DNA of 64,000 nt from Mesorhizobium sp. B2-1-1 (GCF_006442975.2 NZ_CP083954.1:248001-312000); one strand, 5' to 3'. Numbered from the stretch's first letter, positions 27,998 to 39,431 are shown. Notes: generated by a model not told the origin, from the sequence alone. Translations and numbers: made by a program.

Positions 27998-28128
27998 CCG
28001 TAATGAGCGGGATTGACGGGCTCGCGCAGTTGGGTCCATGCTGAAGTCTGGAGCGGGGCAGTACAGCGTATGTTGATTAGCCGGGTAGACGTTCGACGAG
28101 CTGCCATCGACTACACGGAGGTCACCCG

Positions 28129-28944
28129 TTGAGCACGGCGGGAGTTGCCGCAGCCCCATCCGGTGAGGCGCAAAATGGCGCCGCCGAAGCCATCCACGTC
28201 GAGAACCTGCACAAGAAATTCGGTGAGCTGCACGTGCTGAAGGGCGTCTCGCTGTCGGCGCGCGACGGCGAGGTCATCGCCATCATCGGCGGTTCGGGCT
28301 CAGGCAAATCGACGCTGTTGCGCTGCATCAACTGCCTGGAGAATCCGACCAGCGGCATCATTCGCGTCAATGGCGAGGAGATCAAGCTGAAGGCGGACAG
28401 CCACGGCCATACCGTGCCGGCCGACCGCAGGCAGATCGAACGCATCCGCTCCAAGCTCGGCATGGTGTTCCAGAATTTCAATCTGTGGAGCCACATGACG
28501 CTGATCGAGAACGTCATCGAGGTTCCCGTGCATGTGCTGGGCGTCAAGCGCGACGCGGCGATCGCCCAGGCCGAAAAACTGCTCGTCCGCGTCGGCCTCG
28601 CCGAAAAGCGGGATGTCTATCCGGCCTACCTGTCGGGCGGCCAGCAGCAGCGCGCCGCGATCGCTCGCGCATTGGCGATCAATCCGCGCGTCATGCTGTT
28701 CGACGAACCGACCTCGGCGCTCGACCCCGAACTGGTCGGCGAGGTGCTTAGAGTGATCGGCGATCTGGCGCGCGAAGGCCGCACCATGGTGCTGGTCACC
28801 CACGAGATGAAGTTCGCGCGCGAGGTCGCGACGCATGTCGTCTATCTCTACAATGGACTGGTCGAGGAGGAAGGCCCGCCGGAGCAGATCTTCGGCGCGC
28901 CCAGATCCGAAAGGCTCAAGCAATTCATTCGCAACATCGGCTAG
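28129..28944 (+). CDS. Polar amino acid ABC transporter, ATP-binding protein
   Basis: 271 residues from a TTG at 28129, supported by GGAGGT seven bases upstream. Walker A is GGSGSGKST (about 54-62), the signature LSGGQQQRAAIARAL lies near 168, Walker B is VMLFDEPTSALDPE and the switch His is in LVTHEMKFAREV. It belongs to the HisP/ArtP/OccP group that energises import of basic and polar amino acids and opines. It is the first gene of an importer operon divergent from the DDAH-like gene, and the insertion after the Walker A helix (KADSHGHTVPADRRQIERI) is typical of HisP-type proteins. Confidence 0.92.
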   Translation: MSTAGVAAAPSGEAQNGAAEAIHVENLHKKFGELHVLKGVSLSARDGEVIAIIGGSGSGKSTLLRCINCLENPTSGIIRVNGEEIKLKADSHGHTVPADRRQIERIRSKLGMVFQNFNLWSHMTLIENVIEVPVHVLGVKRDAAIAQAEKLLVRVGLAEKRDVYPAYLSGGQQQRAAIARALAINPRVMLFDEPTSALDPELVGEVLRVIGDLAREGRTMVLVTHEMKFAREVATHVVYLYNGLVEEEGPPEQIFGAPRSERLKQFIRNIG

Positions 28945-28997
28945 CAAACCGAGGGCGGAAGAAAACCGGGAACCAACAACAAACTGGGAGTCGTGAA

Positions 28998-29798
28998 ATG
29001 AAGACTGTTCTGAAGACGTTCGCCGCAGCGCTGCTGCTCGGCGTCGCCGCCATGGGCGTAGCCAAGGCCGATCCGGTCAAGATCGGCATCGCCGCCGAGC
29101 CGTATCCGCCGTTCACCTCGCCGGATGCTTCGGGCAAATGGGTCGGCTGGGAGATCGAGTTCATCGACGCCGTCTGCGCCGAGGAGAAGCTCGACTGCGT
29201 CATCACGCCCGTCGCCTGGGACGGCATCATCCCGGCGCTGACCACCAAGAAGATCGACCTTATCGTCTCTTCGATGTCGATCACCGACGAACGCAAGAAG
29301 ACGATCGACTTCTCGGATAAGTACTACAACACGCCGACGGCGATCATCGGACCGAAGGACCAGAAATTCGGCTCCGCGCCGGACGATCTCAAGGGCAAGA
29401 TCCTGGGCGTCCAGGTATCGACCGTGCATGCCGTCTACGCCAAGAAGCATTTCGGCGCCACGGCATCCGAGATCAAGGAGTACCAGACGCAGGACGAGGC
29501 CAACAACGACCTTGCCGCCGGGCGCCTCGATGCGGTCCAGGCCGATTCCATCGCGCTTGGCGAGTTCCTCAAGACCGACCAGGGCAAAGCCTGCTGCGAC
29601 CTGAAGGGCATGGTGGCTCCGGACGACGAAGTGCTCGGACCGGGCGTCGGCGCCGGCGTGCGCAAGGAAGACACCGAGTTGAAGGAAAAGATCAACGCCG
29701 GCATCAAGGCGATCCGCGCCAATGGCAAGTATGACGAGATCTCGAAGAAATACTTCGATTTCGACATATATGGCGGCAGCGGCGCGCAGTCGAACTGA
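28998..29798 (+). CDS. Polar amino acid ABC transporter, periplasmic binding protein
   Basis: 266 residues. A Sec signal peptide MKTVLKTFAAALLLGVAAMG ends at VAKA just before DPVKIGIAAEPYPPFTSPD. Lobe motifs EIEFIDAVCAEEKLDC, TPVAWDGIIPAL and MSITDERKKTIDFSDKYY are those of the HisJ/ArgT/OccT family. Cys pairs at the start and near KACCDLKG may form disulfides. It binds the imported amino acid in the periplasm. The last three codons and stop are the beginning of a tandem palindromic repeat array that separates it from the permease gene. Confidence 0.93.
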   Translation: MKTVLKTFAAALLLGVAAMGVAKADPVKIGIAAEPYPPFTSPDASGKWVGWEIEFIDAVCAEEKLDCVITPVAWDGIIPALTTKKIDLIVSSMSITDERKKTIDFSDKYYNTPTAIIGPKDQKFGSAPDDLKGKILGVQVSTVHAVYAKKHFGATASEIKEYQTQDEANNDLAAGRLDAVQADSIALGEFLKTDQGKACCDLKGMVAPDDEVLGPGVGAGVRKEDTELKEKINAGIKAIRANGKYDEISKKYFDFDIYGGSGAQSN

Positions 29799-29882
29799 CG
29801 TGGCGATGCCACGCAGCCGGACTGACGTAGCATCGCCACGCAGTCGGACTGACGTGGCGATGCCACGCAGTCGGACTGACGA
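29790..29882 (+). repeat. Tandem 27-bp repeat array, each unit a hairpin
   Basis: Three full 27-bp units (29790-29816, 29817-29843, 29844-29870) and a partial fourth to 29882. Units 1 and 3 contain the palindrome GTGGC-GAT-GCCAC; unit 2 has GTAGCATCGCCAC. The stop codon of the binding-protein gene lies inside unit 1 and the TGA recurs in every unit. The array is transcribed between the binding-protein and permease genes, where stem-loops commonly set the excess of binding protein over permease. Confidence 0.85.
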
Positions 29883-29952
29883 CCTTCGCATGGGCTGGAA
29901 GACAAGGCGCTGACGCCAAGTCCTCCAACCCGACCTTTCCCACGCACCCTTG

Positions 29953-29975
29953 CCGCCGGCGGCTTGCGCCGGCGG
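29953..29975 (+). promoter_or_regulatory. GC-rich stem-loop between binding-protein and permease genes
   Basis: CCGCCGGC and GCCGGCGG are perfect 8-bp arms around a seven-base loop. With the repeat array just upstream it makes the roughly 200-base gap in the importer operon highly structured. No T run follows, so it is more likely an mRNA stabiliser or attenuator than a full terminator. Confidence 0.5.
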
Positions 29976-30085
29976 ATTGAGCCAGCAATCCGGGGGCGAA
30001 GCTGATCGATTCATTTCTTCCGGCCTCTGCGGCCGGCATCATCGAACTCCTGTCGCCCGCGCCCGTCGGCTGGGGCGGGACGCTC

Positions 30086-30751
30086 ATGCTTGGGCTGCTG
30101 CATTCGCTTGAGATCGCCGTCGGCGCCACGATCGTCGGACTGTTGATCGGAACCGGCGGTGCCTATGGCAAGCTTTATGGCGGCCCCGTGGTGCGCGACC
30201 TGCTGGCGGTCTACACGACCATCGTGCGCGCGGTACCGGAACTGGTGCTGATCCTGCTCCTCTACTACGCCGGTACCGACCTGATAAACCAGATGCTGAC
30301 CGCCATGGGCTATCAACGCATCGACATCAGCGGGCTGGTGGCCGGCATCGCGGTGCTCGGTTTCGTCCAAGGCGCCTACTCGACCGAGGTCATACGCGGC
30401 GCCATCCTTGCCGTCCCACAAGGCCAGATCGAGGCCGCCCGCGCTTACGGCATGTCTCCCGGCCTTCTCTTGCGGCGCATCACGTTGCCGGCAATGCTGC
30501 CCTTCGCCATTCCAGGTCTCGCCAATCTGTGGCTGATCGCCACCAAGGATACGGCGCTGCTGGCCGTGGTCGGCTTCTTCGAATTGACGTTGGCGACGCG
30601 GCAGGCGGCGGGCGTCACCAAGGCCTATCTGATATTCTATCTCGCGGCCGGCATGCTCTATCTGGCCGTGACGCTGTTTTCGAACCTCATTCTTGGTCGC
30701 GTCGAGAAATGGGCGCGGCGCGGCATGCCTTCGATCAAGGAAGCACACTGA
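30086..30751 (+). CDS. Polar amino acid ABC transporter permease (HisQ-like)
   Basis: 221 residues from ATG 30086, with five predicted helices and the EAA loop GQIEAARAYGMSPGLLLRRI near 112-131. The true protein may be longer: the frame is open upstream to 29981, and the extra residues (IDSFLPASAAGIIELLSPAP and so on) look like a normal HisQ N-terminus. No ATG, GTG or TTG exists in that stretch; a CTG at 30002 follows GGGGGCGAAG and is the candidate. It pairs with the next permease, overlapping it by one base (TGATG). Confidence 0.88.
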   Translation: MLGLLHSLEIAVGATIVGLLIGTGGAYGKLYGGPVVRDLLAVYTTIVRAVPELVLILLLYYAGTDLINQMLTAMGYQRIDISGLVAGIAVLGFVQGAYSTEVIRGAILAVPQGQIEAARAYGMSPGLLLRRITLPAMLPFAIPGLANLWLIATKDTALLAVVGFFELTLATRQAAGVTKAYLIFYLAAGMLYLAVTLFSNLILGRVEKWARRGMPSIKEAH

Positions 30752-31560
30752 TGGCGAGCGAAGCGGCCATCATCAACAGCGCGGCTCGCGCCTCGCTCTG
30801 GCTGCAACCGCATCGCATCGTGCTGATCCTGATTGCGCTGGGGCTGGTGCTGTCCGCTGCGTTCTTCATGCGCTGGGACTGGCTGCCGCAATATTACGGC
30901 CTGGCCCTGCTCGGCATCTGGCGCGCGCTGTGGATCCTGGCCGTCACCTGTCTGTTGGGCTTCCTGATCGCCGTGCCGGTCGGATTGGCACAGGCTGGCG
31001 GCCCGATCTGGTTCGCGGCGCCGGCGAAGATCTTCTGCACCATCATCAGGGGAACGCCGCTGCTGTTACAGCTGTGGCTGCTTTACTACGGGCTGGGTTC
31101 GTTGTTTCCGCAATATCCGTGGATCCGGGAATCCTGGATGTGGCCCTATCTCAGGCAGGCATGGCCTTACGCCGTCCTGGCGCTGACGCTCTCGTTCGCG
31201 GGTTACGAGGGCGAAGTGATGCGCGGCGCCTTTGCCGGCGTGCCGAAGGGGCAGCTCGAAGCCGCACGTGCGTTCGGCATGAGCCGCTGGAAGATCTTCC
31301 GGCGTATCTGGCTGCCGCAGGCCTTCTACCGGGCGCTGCCGACGCTGACGGGGGAAACCGTGCTGCAGTTGAAATCGACGCCGCTGGTGGCTACCATCAG
31401 CGTCATCGACATCTTCGCCGTTTCGTCGAAAGTCAGACAGGACACTTACCTCACCTATGAGCCCTTGCTGCTGCTTGCCTTGATCTATATGGCGATCACC
31501 GGCATTCTGGTCTTCGCCTTCGGCAGGATCGAGGCGCGGATTCCGAACAAGATCGGCTAG
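30751..31560 (+). CDS. Polar amino acid ABC transporter permease (HisM-like)
   Basis: 269 residues from the ATG sharing its A with the stop of the upstream permease; a much longer frame inside that gene is rejected. Hydrophobic helices start at about 25; the EAA loop reads KGQLEAARAFGMSRWKIFRRI near 168-188. It has an N-terminal extension of about 25 polar residues. It forms the membrane channel with the HisQ-like subunit. It ends about 95 bases before the reductase gene, across an inverted repeat. Confidence 0.9.
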   Translation: MASEAAIINSAARASLWLQPHRIVLILIALGLVLSAAFFMRWDWLPQYYGLALLGIWRALWILAVTCLLGFLIAVPVGLAQAGGPIWFAAPAKIFCTIIRGTPLLLQLWLLYYGLGSLFPQYPWIRESWMWPYLRQAWPYAVLALTLSFAGYEGEVMRGAFAGVPKGQLEAARAFGMSRWKIFRRIWLPQAFYRALPTLTGETVLQLKSTPLVATISVIDIFAVSSKVRQDTYLTYEPLLLLALIYMAITGILVFAFGRIEARIPNKIG

Positions 31561-31565
31561 GGACC

Positions 31566-31644
31566 TAGTGAGTAGGGGTTAGTGAGTAGGAAGTGGCTAG
31601 TCGCCACCACCCATTGCTGACTACTCACTACTCACCACTCACTA
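31566..31644. repeat. Imperfect 24-bp inverted repeat with nested hairpin before the reductase gene
   Basis: Arms 31566-31589 and 31621-31644 are built from TAGTGAGTAG and CTACTCACTA units and pair at about 20 of 24 positions. The loop contains a second stem, GTGGC-TAGTC-GCCAC. The right arm ends 12 bases before the ATG of the reductase, so the structure would lie at its ribosome-binding site in an mRNA coming from the importer operon. Confidence 0.7.
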
Positions 31645-31656
31645 AAGGCAGTCGCC

Positions 31657-32658
31657 ATGCAACTCAGTCTCGAACAGGCAACCGGGCTGTGCCGCATGGC
31701 GGCGCTGGGTGCGGGCGCCAACGAGGAAGCGGCGCAATCGCTCACCGCCTCGATCATATCGGCCGAGGCGGAAGGACTCTCGACCGTCGGGCTGTCGCAT
31801 TTCATCGACTATCTCGAAGCGCTGGAGGCCGGCCGCATCGACGGCAATGCCGAGCCGGTGATCACCCGGCCGGCGCTAGCAGTCTATCTTTCCGATGCGC
31901 AAGGCGGGCTGGCGCATACCGGCTTCGACCGCACGCTCGACGAGCTCGCCAAGGCGGCAAGACTGTTCGGCGTCGCCATCTTTTCGCAGAAGAATGCCTA
32001 TACATGCGGCGCCCTCGGCTACTTTACCGGAAGGCTGGCAGCGCAGGGGCTAGTCTCCTTCGCCGCCACCAACGGTCCCGCCGTGCTTGCCGGTTCGGGC
32101 TCGGTCAAGCCGGTCTATTGCACCAACCCGATGTCCTTCGCCGCACCCGCCGCCGACGGTCCGCCGCTGGTCATCGACCAGTCGTCGAGCGCCACCGCCT
32201 TCGTCAATATCCGCAAGGCGGCCGAGGACGGCAAGAAGATCCCCGAAGGCTGGGCGCTCGATGCCAGCGGCAATCCCACTACAGATCCGGCCGCAGCCAT
32301 GAAGGGGGCCATGCTCGCCTTCGGTGGCCAGCGCGGCGCCAACATCGCGCTGATGGTCGAGGTGCTGGCGGCGGGTCTGTCGGGGGCAAACTGGTCGCTC
32401 GATGCGCCCTGGTTCACCGGCGGCCCGGACAATCCCGGCACCGGCCTGTTCGTGCTGGCCGTCGAGCCCAAGCTGCTCGATCCGGATTTCGAGCAGCGGA
32501 TGAAGGATCAGCTCGACCGGCTGCGCCGGCGCTACGGCGTGCACATACCGGGCCGCTCCCGGGCCGAGGCGGCGGAGAAGGCCGCGGCACGGGGCATCAA
32601 GGTCTCCAAGGCCGTGGTGCAGCGCATTTCCGAATTCGCCGAGCGCTATTCGGCCTGA
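31657..32658 (+). CDS. Ldh-family reductase (delta1-piperideine/pyrroline-2-carboxylate or 2-oxoacid reductase)
   Basis: 333 residues of the malate/L-lactate dehydrogenase family that does not use a Rossmann fold. Signatures are STVGLSHFIDYLEALEAG (about 44-61), the catalytic His in that segment, GFDRTLDELAKAA, NGPAVLAGSGSVKPVYCTNP (131-150) and TTDPAAAMKGAMLAFGGQRG. Members reduce cyclic imines made from basic amino acids, or 2-oxoacids, with NAD(P)H in the cytoplasm. Placement after a basic-type amino acid importer favours an imine substrate such as delta1-pyrroline-2-carboxylate. That assignment is inference. Confidence 0.82.
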   Translation: MQLSLEQATGLCRMAALGAGANEEAAQSLTASIISAEAEGLSTVGLSHFIDYLEALEAGRIDGNAEPVITRPALAVYLSDAQGGLAHTGFDRTLDELAKAARLFGVAIFSQKNAYTCGALGYFTGRLAAQGLVSFAATNGPAVLAGSGSVKPVYCTNPMSFAAPAADGPPLVIDQSSSATAFVNIRKAAEDGKKIPEGWALDASGNPTTDPAAAMKGAMLAFGGQRGANIALMVEVLAAGLSGANWSLDAPWFTGGPDNPGTGLFVLAVEPKLLDPDFEQRMKDQLDRLRRRYGVHIPGRSRAEAAEKAAARGIKVSKAVVQRISEFAERYSA

Positions 32659-32896
32659 ACTAAATTCTTCTTTTCAGCTCATCAGCTGCCGGCGCCTGCC
32701 CGCGGCATGGCCATGCGTGTTTTTTTCGCGCGCGGTCTGAACCTTTTCGAGCGTCGGGGCGACCAATGCCTGTCCAGGGCAGGATGAGCTTGCCCGATTC
32801 AGACCGGGGGAACAGCAAGTCACATCGAAACCTGCTCCACGCCAAGGCATGCCCTTCGCGTCCCGGAAAGCCCAACCTCAATGAAAGGATACCACC

Positions 32897-33178
32897 ATGA
32901 CCAGCACCAAGACCACCATTCTGACCGCAGTCCTTCTCCTCGGCTCGTTCATGGGCGCGACCCAGGCGGCCAACCTGAAGGCCGCGCCGGTCAAGCCGTC
33001 CAGTCCAGGCGTCATTGCCGCGCCGGGCGGCGGCGCTACCGAGGACCACTATTGCAAGAACGGTCACGCGAAATTCGCCAGTTGCAGCGCCGATTTCATC
33101 GCGGCCTGCAAGAAGGTCGGTGGCACCATGTCGGATGTCCAGGGCTGGGGTGGGCGTACTTGCTTCACGCCCTCCTGA
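32897..33178 (+). CDS. Small secreted cysteine-containing protein, hypothetical
   Basis: 93 residues. A clear signal peptide, MTSTKTTILTAVLLLGSFMG, is cut after ATQA. The mature part of about 70 residues has four Cys (DHYCKNG, ASCSADF, AACKKVGG, RTCFTPS) that could form two disulfides in the periplasm. AAAGGAT precedes the ATG. It has its own upstream region of about 240 bases and a terminator behind it, so it is probably monocistronic. No family was recognised. Confidence 0.75.
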   Translation: MTSTKTTILTAVLLLGSFMGATQAANLKAAPVKPSSPGVIAAPGGGATEDHYCKNGHAKFASCSADFIAACKKVGGTMSDVQGWGGRTCFTPS

Positions 33179-33235
33179 TACCGTCTCAGGTCAGGCCGCT
33201 CCGTCGGCCCCTGGCTTCGCATGGATGTCATCCGG

Positions 33236-33259
33236 AAAACCCCGCCTCGGCGGGGTTTT
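33236..33259 (+). terminator. Rho-independent terminator after the secreted-protein gene
   Basis: AAAACCCCGCC and GGCGGGGTTTT form an 11-bp stem with a tiny TC loop (or CTCG once the closing pair opens), ending in four T residues. It begins 58 bases after the stop codon. Confidence 0.88.
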
Positions 33260-33422
33260 CTGCGTCAGGCAAGGCGTTCTGAAGCGCATTTGTCCTGATG
33301 CAATTCCCAAGCTGTTTTTCCTGGGAAAGCCGCTTCACAGCGACGACGCGTCACCCTTTGCGTTTGACGCGAAACGGATTATGAAACGGCTTCAGCCAAG
33401 CTTTCGAGCGCCGGAGCCAGCC

Positions 33423-34436
33423 ATGACCGAAATCCTGCAGACCCCCAAGCTCGTCGTCATTTTCGGCGGGTCGGGCTTTGTCGGCCGCCACGTGGTGCGG
33501 GCCTTGGCCAAGCGCGGCTATCGCATCAGGGTCGCCTGCCGCCGGCCCGATCTCGCCGGCCATTTGCAGCCGCTCGGCAATGTCGGCCAGATCCAGCCCG
33601 TGCAGGCCAATGTGCGCGTGCGCTGGTCGGTCGATCGCGCCGTGCAGGGCGCCGATCATGTCGTCAACCTGGTTGCCGTGCTGCATGAGAGCGGGCGGCA
33701 GAAATTCACGGCCGTGCACGAATTCGGCGCTCGCGCCGTGGCCGAAGCGGCACGCGCAGCGGGCGCCGGCCTGACCCATATTTCGGCCCTGGGCGCCGAC
33801 CTGGAAGCCGCATCCAACTATGCACGCACCAAGGCGCTTGGTGAAAAGGCCGTTCTGGAGACGATCAAGGACGCCGTGATCCTGCGGCCGTCGATCAATT
33901 TCGGACCGGAAGATAGTTTCTTCAACCGCTTCGCCAACATGGCGCGTTATTCGCCGGCACTGCCGCTGATCGGCGGCGGCCACACCAAGTTCCAGCTGGT
34001 CTATGTCGGCGACGTCGCCGAAGCGGTGGCGCGCTCGGTCGATGGCAAGGTCAAGGGCGGTCAGATCTACGAGCTTGGCGGCCCGCAGGTGCTTACTTTC
34101 AAGGAAAGCATGCAGGAAATGCTCGCGGTGATCGAGCGCAAGCGCCTACTGGTTCCGGTGCCGTGGTGGGTGGCGAACCTGCAGGCGTCGATCCTGGGCC
34201 TCTTGCCCAACCCGCTGCTGACCAAGGACCAGGTGCTGCAATTGCGCGAGCATAATGTCGTGTCGGAGGAGGCCGCCAAAGCCAACCGCACGCTCGCCGG
34301 CCTCGGCATCCAGCCGCAGGCGCTCGGGACGATCCTGCCAAGCTATCTCTGGCGTTTTCGCGCGGCCGGCCAGTTCCAGCGCAAAACCGGCGGTCTGAAC
34401 ATAGGCCGACGGCGGGCGATTACAGGCGCGAAGTGA
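33423..34436 (+). CDS. NDUFA9-like NAD(P)-binding epimerase (complex I-associated family)
   Basis: 337 residues from ATG 33423 with GGAG upstream; ATG 33381 would add 14 residues. The extended-SDR loop GGSGFVGRHVVRALAKRGY is at about 14-32. The usual YxxxK is present as NYARTKALGE near 136, and RPSINFGPEDSFFNRFANMA near 155-174 is typical of NDUFA9/YfcH-type proteins. Alphaproteobacterial members are thought to associate with respiratory complex I or quinone synthesis, not to epimerise sugars. Its 3' end overlaps the convergent P450 gene by 17 bases. Confidence 0.85.
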   Translation: MTEILQTPKLVVIFGGSGFVGRHVVRALAKRGYRIRVACRRPDLAGHLQPLGNVGQIQPVQANVRVRWSVDRAVQGADHVVNLVAVLHESGRQKFTAVHEFGARAVAEAARAAGAGLTHISALGADLEAASNYARTKALGEKAVLETIKDAVILRPSINFGPEDSFFNRFANMARYSPALPLIGGGHTKFQLVYVGDVAEAVARSVDGKVKGGQIYELGGPQVLTFKESMQEMLAVIERKRLLVPVPWWVANLQASILGLLPNPLLTKDQVLQLREHNVVSEEAAKANRTLAGLGIQPQALGTILPSYLWRFRAAGQFQRKTGGLNIGRRRAITGAK

Positions 34437-35790
34437 TCCGCATGGGCAGCCCGCCTTGCGGCTGGGTGGTCAGCTTCTGGACCGGCCACGGCCTGGTTTG
34501 CGCGATGGAATCGAAGCGGAAACGCGACAGCAGGACGGCGAGCGCGATGATCGCTTCCTGCATGGCGAAGCTGGCGCCGATGCAGACGCGCGGCCCGGCG
34601 CCGAACGGCAGATACTGAAAGCGGTCGATCTTTTCGCGGTTGCCCGGATGGAACCGCTCCGGCATGAACGCGTCCGGCCTGTCCCACAGCTTCCTGTGAC
34701 GGTGGACGACCCAAGGCATGACCAGCACGGCCGCGCGCCCCGGGATGTGGAGATCCCTCCAGTTCTCCGGCTCGATCGGCTCGCGGTTGATCGACGGCGC
34801 CGGCGGATAGAGCCTGAGCGCCTCGTCGAAGGCGGCGCGGGTGAGCGGCATGGCGTCCAGCCATCTGGTCGGATCGGGCTCGCGCGCCAGCACGGCATCG
34901 ATCTCGCGCTCGATCTTTTCCCGCTCCCATGGCGCCTCGGCCAGGCAATAGAGCGTCCAGCCCAAGGCTCGCGCCGTGGTCTCATGGCCGGCACCGATGA
35001 AGGTGATGATGTTGTCCTCGACTTCCGAGCGTGTCAGCCCGTCCGGCCCCTCGGCCTTGAGCAGGAGGGTCAGGAAATCCTGCGGCACGGCATCGGCATC
35101 GCGCCTGAGTCTCTGTTCGCGTATCTTGACCGTATTGCTGACGATCTTGCGGAAATAGGCCATGGTCTTGCGGCCGCGGATGCGGGTAAGCCGCGGCAGC
35201 CATTCGGGCGCGCGCAGCAGGTCTAGCGGATCGACGCGGCCCATGGTCTCGAACAGCCGGTCGATCTCCTTGGCGAAACTGCCCGGCTCCCCCGCGATTT
35301 CCCCGGAGAACAGCGTCTCGGCCAGGATGTCGTAGGTCAGCAGCGTCATGTCGTGGGCAATGTCGGAGATGCCGCCATCCTCGTAGCGGGAGGCGAATTC
35401 AAGCGTGCGCTTGAGCATCGGTCCCGCGAAACCAAAGATGTGACGCGGCGTGAACACCGGCGCCATCGCCTTGCGCGAACGCTTCCAGACCTCGCCTTCG
35501 GCCGTCAGCAAGCCGTCGCGCAGGATCGGCCGCAGGATGAGCTGGCGCACCGTCGCCATCTTGTAGTTCCTGGCATTGTCGACCAGGACATGGCGAATGA
35601 GGCCCGGGTCATTGGCGATGACCAGCGGTCCACCGACGCCGTTCACCGAGATCCAGGGCTCGTTGTAGGTCGGCTCTCCCCACAGCTCGAGCGGGTTGCG
35701 GTAGACGATGCGCATCATCTCCAGCGTCGAGGGCGGCGATGTGCGCGGCCTCGGCGCCGGCGGAACGAAGGGGGCGGGCTGAGTGTCCAT
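34420..35790 (-). CDS. Cytochrome P450
   Basis: 456 residues. The I-helix oxygen-activation motif is AGHETT at 267-272, the ExxR pair is Glu323-Arg326 in DEALRLYPPAPSINR, and the haem loop FGAGPRVCIG places the axial Cys at 403. The architecture is that of a soluble bacterial P450 with no membrane anchor or fused reductase. It overlaps the NDUFA9-like gene at the 3' end and diverges from an FMN reductase, which might supply electrons, although ferredoxin-type partners are more usual. Substrate unknown. Confidence 0.93.
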   Translation of the reverse strand: MDTQPAPFVPPAPRPRTSPPSTLEMMRIVYRNPLELWGEPTYNEPWISVNGVGGPLVIANDPGLIRHVLVDNARNYKMATVRQLILRPILRDGLLTAEGEVWKRSRKAMAPVFTPRHIFGFAGPMLKRTLEFASRYEDGGISDIAHDMTLLTYDILAETLFSGEIAGEPGSFAKEIDRLFETMGRVDPLDLLRAPEWLPRLTRIRGRKTMAYFRKIVSNTVKIREQRLRRDADAVPQDFLTLLLKAEGPDGLTRSEVEDNIITFIGAGHETTARALGWTLYCLAEAPWEREKIEREIDAVLAREPDPTRWLDAMPLTRAAFDEALRLYPPAPSINREPIEPENWRDLHIPGRAAVLVMPWVVHRHRKLWDRPDAFMPERFHPGNREKIDRFQYLPFGAGPRVCIGASFAMQEAIIALAVLLSRFRFDSIAQTRPWPVQKLTTQPQGGLPMRITSRL

Positions 35791-36021
35791 GGCTGCTCCG
35801 CTGGCAAGCGCGTCGCGCTAGTCCTTGCCTCCGTTCGATGTAGTGACTGACGCACGGCGCGTCCATGTGGCCTGACGGTAAAAGCCCGTGCCCCGACGGG
35901 ACGGAGCGATGCTCCCATCATCCGATTGTGACCGCTCGCCAAACGGCGCGGTCTTGTCCATGACGGCGCTCTGCCGTAGGTCACAGTCACCAACAGATAC
36001 CGTCAATCGAAGGAGCCCGCC

Positions 36022-36591
36022 TTGAAGCACCAGTTGAACATCATCATCGGCAGCACCCGGCCGGGCCGGGCCGGGCCGGTTTTCGCTCACTGGCTGGAGC
36101 GGTTCGCGCGCGAGCACGGCAAGTTCGAACCGGTGCTGACCGACATCGCCGCCTTCGATCTGCCGGTGCTGGACGAGCCGCACCATCCCAGGCTCGGCAA
36201 CTACCTGAACGATCATACCAAGGCCTGGTCGAAGGCCGTCGATGCCGCCGACGCTTTCGTCTTCGTGGCACCGGAATATAATTACTTCGTCGCACCGGCC
36301 ATCGTGAACGCGATCGACTATCTCTCGCGCGAATGGAAATACAAGCCCGCCGCCATCTTCAGCTATGGCGGCGTTTCCGGTGGCCTGCGCGCAGCACAGG
36401 CGCTCAAGCCGCTGCTGACCTCCGTCGGCGTCATGCCGGTTCCGGAAGGCATCGCGCTGCCGCTGTACCAGAAGCTGCTGGGGACCGACGGCTCCTTCGA
36501 AGCCAGCGAGCAGGTGCAGGGCGGGGCAAGAACCATGCTGGAGGAGTTGCTGCGCTGGAGCGAGGCGCTGAAGCCGATGCGCGCCGGCTGA
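36022..36591 (+). CDS. NADPH-dependent FMN reductase family protein
   Basis: 189 residues of flavodoxin-like fold. The FMN phosphate loop GSTRPGRAGPVF is at about 9-20, and VFVAPEYNYFVAPAIVNAID near 80-99 and SYGGVSGGLRAAQAL near 113 are family motifs. The enzyme reduces FMN or small quinones with NAD(P)H. AAGGAG precedes the ATG at 36022. It diverges from the P450 gene across about 230 bases; a functional link is possible but unsupported. Confidence 0.88.
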   Translation: MKHQLNIIIGSTRPGRAGPVFAHWLERFAREHGKFEPVLTDIAAFDLPVLDEPHHPRLGNYLNDHTKAWSKAVDAADAFVFVAPEYNYFVAPAIVNAIDYLSREWKYKPAAIFSYGGVSGGLRAAQALKPLLTSVGVMPVPEGIALPLYQKLLGTDGSFEASEQVQGGARTMLEELLRWSEALKPMRAG

Positions 36592-39409
<2,818 letters not shown>

Positions 39410-39431
39410 TCCGGAGTCATCCCGGGACCAT

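Noticed and set aside
29790..29882. Possible CRISPR array
   Set aside because: The units abut with no unique spacers and each is a hairpin; no cas gene is present.
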